A stretch of DNA of 64,000 nt from positions 8,234,001-8,298,000 of the forward strand of contig NZ_CP060828.1 of the NCBI RefSeq assembly GCF_014489635.1. Direction: 5' to 3'. Of the stretch, positions 62,276 through 64,000 are shown piece by piece. Position 1 is the first letter of the stretch. Every line of letters begins with the position of its first letter. The DNA is from Streptomyces roseirectus. Lineage in GTDB: Bacteria > Actinomycetota > Actinomycetes > Streptomycetales > Streptomycetaceae. Below the pieces are notes generated by a model. The model did no database searches, had not been told where the DNA came from, and saw nothing but the letters and a program-made list of their open reading frames with translations. Made by a program: the position numbers and the translations under genes.

Positions 62276-63634
62276 TTGAGCATCCTCACGCCGCCCGAGG
62301 AACAGGTGGCCGACTACCTCTCCACCCGCGTCGACACCGACACCGGGCAGCCGGTGCGCCGGCTCGGACTCGCGGACGTGCGGGAGGCGTTCGCGGCCGC
62401 CGGCCTCACCCCCGGCAGCCCGGTCCTCATCGCCGTCACCGACGCCCACACCCAGCTCACCGCCTTCCTCGCCGCCCACTACGCGGGCCTCGTCCCCGTC
62501 CTGCTGCCCCGCGTCTGCCCCGAACACCGCCGCCGCATCGTCGCCGACGCCCTCGGCGCCGCCGCGCTCGCCACCACCGCCCCCGGCTTCGTCGTCCGCC
62601 GCATCGCCACCGGCCACCCGCGCCTGTACGAACCCGGCCAGGCCATCGTCATGACCTCCGGCAACTCCGGTACGGCCAGCGGCTGTCTGCACCGGGTCTC
62701 CGCGCTCTTCGACAACGCGCGCCGGCACGCCGAGGCGATCGGGCTGCGCGGCACCGACACCGTCTGGCTCAACCTCCCCATGCACTACTCCTTCACGCTC
62801 GTCGCCCAGGCCCTCGCCGGGATCGTGACCGGCGCCAGACTCGTCCTGAGCGGACCCCCGTTCGACCCCGCCGCCTACCGCGAGGGCCTGCTGCGGCACG
62901 GCGTCACCGTCTCCTCCCTCTCCCCGTCCCTGGTCCGCTCGTTCCTCGACGACACCTACGAACTCCCCTCCTCCTTACGGGTCTTGACCGTCGGCGGCGA
63001 CGCCCTCGAAGCCACCCACGTCAAGGAACTCCTCGCCCGCCACCGGGGCGGCGAGCTGTACCTCACCTACGGTCTCACCGAGGCGGGACCCCGTGTCTCC
63101 ACCCTCGCCGCCCACCGCGAACCCCCCGAACGCCTCACCTCCGTCGGCCTCCCCCTGCCCGGCGTCGAGGTCGCCGTGCGCGGCGAGGGCGCCAAGGGCG
63201 AACTGCTCGTGACCACACCCACCGCGATGGTCCGCCGCGTCGGCCACGGCGCCGCCGGCCGGCGCGGACTCGTCGCCGCCGACACCGTCGCCACCGGCGA
63301 CGTGTTCCGCGTCGACGACAGCGGCCACCTGTTCTTCTGCGGTCGGCTCTCCGACTTCGTCGTCATCAACGGCGACCGCGTATCGCTGCGCTGGGTACGG
63401 GAGTTGGTGGGCGCGCTGCCCGGTGTGCTGCACGTGCGGACCGAGATCGTGCACGCCGACGCCGGGCGCGGTGGCGTCGGACGGCAGCGGTACCGGCTGC
63501 ACGTCACCGCGCGCGAGGCCAGCCAGACGATCCGCGACCAGGTGACCCGGCGCCTCAAGGAGGTGCTGCTGCGGGTGGAGTTCCCCTGCGACGTGGTGGT
63601 GCGCGAACTCCAGGCCAACGAGTTCGCCAAGTGA
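62276..63634 (+). CDS. AMP-binding acyl-CoA synthetase/acyl-AMP ligase with a TTA codon
   Basis: A 452-residue ANL-superfamily enzyme. A TTG at 62276 is chosen as start; no ATG/GTG with a ribosome site is better placed. Motifs: IVMTSGNSGTASG (ATP loop) near 125, YLTYGLTEAGPRVS, and TGDVFRVDDSGHLFFCGRLSDFVV. It is slightly shorter than usual at the N-terminus. It should activate a carboxylic acid as acyl-AMP and then CoA or carrier thioester. Codon 234 (62975-62977) is TTA, so production may need bldA, typical for secondary-metabolism genes. Confidence 0.85.
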   Translation: MSILTPPEEQVADYLSTRVDTDTGQPVRRLGLADVREAFAAAGLTPGSPVLIAVTDAHTQLTAFLAAHYAGLVPVLLPRVCPEHRRRIVADALGAAALATTAPGFVVRRIATGHPRLYEPGQAIVMTSGNSGTASGCLHRVSALFDNARRHAEAIGLRGTDTVWLNLPMHYSFTLVAQALAGIVTGARLVLSGPPFDPAAYREGLLRHGVTVSSLSPSLVRSFLDDTYELPSSLRVLTVGGDALEATHVKELLARHRGGELYLTYGLTEAGPRVSTLAAHREPPERLTSVGLPLPGVEVAVRGEGAKGELLVTTPTAMVRRVGHGAAGRRGLVAADTVATGDVFRVDDSGHLFFCGRLSDFVVINGDRVSLRWVRELVGALPGVLHVRTEIVHADAGRGGVGRQRYRLHVTAREASQTIRDQVTRRLKEVLLRVEFPCDVVVRELQANEFAK

Positions 63635-63638
63635 CCCG

Positions 63639-64000
63639 TTACGGGGCGAAGTTGTTCCACAGGGCCGTCGCGTAGTCCGGGGCGCCGAGCGGGGGAGCGG
63701 CGCCCTCGGTGTCGAAGGGGGCGGTGAGCGCGTCCAGTCGAGGAGCGAGGTCGGCGCAGAGGCGGTCGATGGCGTCGGGGAGGGCGCGTACGTCGTCGGG
63801 GGTGAGGGTGCCGGTGGCGACGAGGCGTCCGGCGAGGCGGTCGGCCTGGAGGAGGCCGAAGAGGACGGCGAGCGGGTGGGCCGTCAGAGTGCCCGCGAGC
63901 AGGGTCGCCGCCGTCGCCTCGCCGAGTTCTTTGAGGCGGGGCAGGTGATCGGGCGAGGCGTCCGCCGCGAGCCGCAGCTCGTGCGCGCGGGCCACGCTCG
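63639..64000 (-). CDS. Partial gene, helical C-terminal region, possibly acyl-CoA dehydrogenase-like
   Basis: The stop is at 63639 and the frame runs through the right edge of the window. At least 118 residues are visible: all helical, with RAHELRLAADASPDHLPRLKELGEATAA and ALPDAIDRLCADLAPRLDALTAPF as landmarks. The pattern resembles the C-terminal helices of some acyl-CoA dehydrogenase/oxidase-like proteins. It is convergent with the acyl-CoA synthetase, 4 bp apart. The family call is tentative. Confidence 0.45.
   Translation of the reverse strand, partial: SVARAHELRLAADASPDHLPRLKELGEATAATLLAGTLTAHPLAVLFGLLQADRLAGRLVATGTLTPDDVRALPDAIDRLCADLAPRLDALTAPFDTEGAAPPLGAPDYATALWNNFAP

Noticed and set aside
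1..64000. CRISPR array, rRNA genes or complete insertion sequence
   Set aside because: No regular repeat-spacer pattern, no rRNA-like stretch and no intact transposase were found on reading; the only insertion-like trace is the scar near 55.1 kb.

Overview
The window is high-GC DNA with GTG/TTG starts, strong third-position G/C bias, AfsR/SARP- and LacI-type regulators, CUT1 sugar transporters without their own ATPase, and TTA codons in only a few places. This fits a Streptomyces chromosome, probably outside the deep core because transport, sugar use, regulation and secreted enzymes dominate. Everything here is read from sequence and remembered family motifs; no searches were run.

Layout. 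1-5.7 kb: the start of a FAD monooxygenase (cut by the window edge), then a metabolite:H+ symporter, a two-component pair and an orphan TAXI-type binding protein. 5.7-11.5 kb (minus): a five-gene nickel/peptide ABC importer (nikABCDE-like) with a Nur-box-like operator upstream and a 690-bp insert of 45-bp repeats inside the operon. 11.6-13.7 kb: an M24 peptidase and 3-hydroxyisobutyryl-CoA hydrolase. 13.8-22.3 kb: a galactan-type utilisation locus in the order LacI regulator, binding protein, two permeases, GH42 beta-galactosidase, secreted sialidase-fold/ricin enzyme; one permease carries a TTA codon. 22.4-27.1 kb: azoreductase, YhgE-like membrane protein, an orphan iron-type binding protein, a MarR regulator and a decayed Lrp/AsnC gene. 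27.1-33.2 kb: an arabinan-active GH43-CBM42 enzyme and an inositol/sugar module (isomerase, Gfo/Idh dehydrogenase, MFS porter) facing its LacI regulator across twin palindromes. 33.3-44.3 kb: EF-hand protein, ArsR and MarR regulators, a PrmC-like methyltransferase, a secreted protein, an AfsR-like SARP, a DrrAB-type exporter and a TPR protein.

44.5-48.3 kb is a compact accessory island, visibly less GC-rich than its surroundings. It holds an XRE/TPR regulator, a resolvase-fold protein without the catalytic residues, a tRNA-like gene with a strongly enlarged anticodon arm, a 45-residue Asp/Gly/Asn-rich peptide gene, and a 388-residue protein-isoaspartate-methyltransferase homologue starting 2 bp after the peptide stop. 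No lanthionine synthetase or ATP-grasp gene is nearby. This looks like a minimal aspartimide-forming RiPP (imiditide-like) locus with an unexplained tRNA-like RNA in its leader, and is the most interesting part of the window.

48.3-60.7 kb: MFS exporter, SAM methyltransferase, a decayed branched-chain-type binding protein, TetR regulator, second Gfo/Idh dehydrogenase, D-Ala-D-Ala carboxypeptidase, tripeptidyl-aminopeptidase-like hydrolase preceded by an RNA/IS605-like scar, a small monooxygenase, an MMPL transporter and a secreted beta-helix protein with a LacI-type palindrome upstream. 60.8-64 kb: a FabH-like ketosynthase diverging from an acyl-CoA synthetase with a TTA codon, then a partial gene; this may be the edge of a lipid or polyketide biosynthetic cluster.
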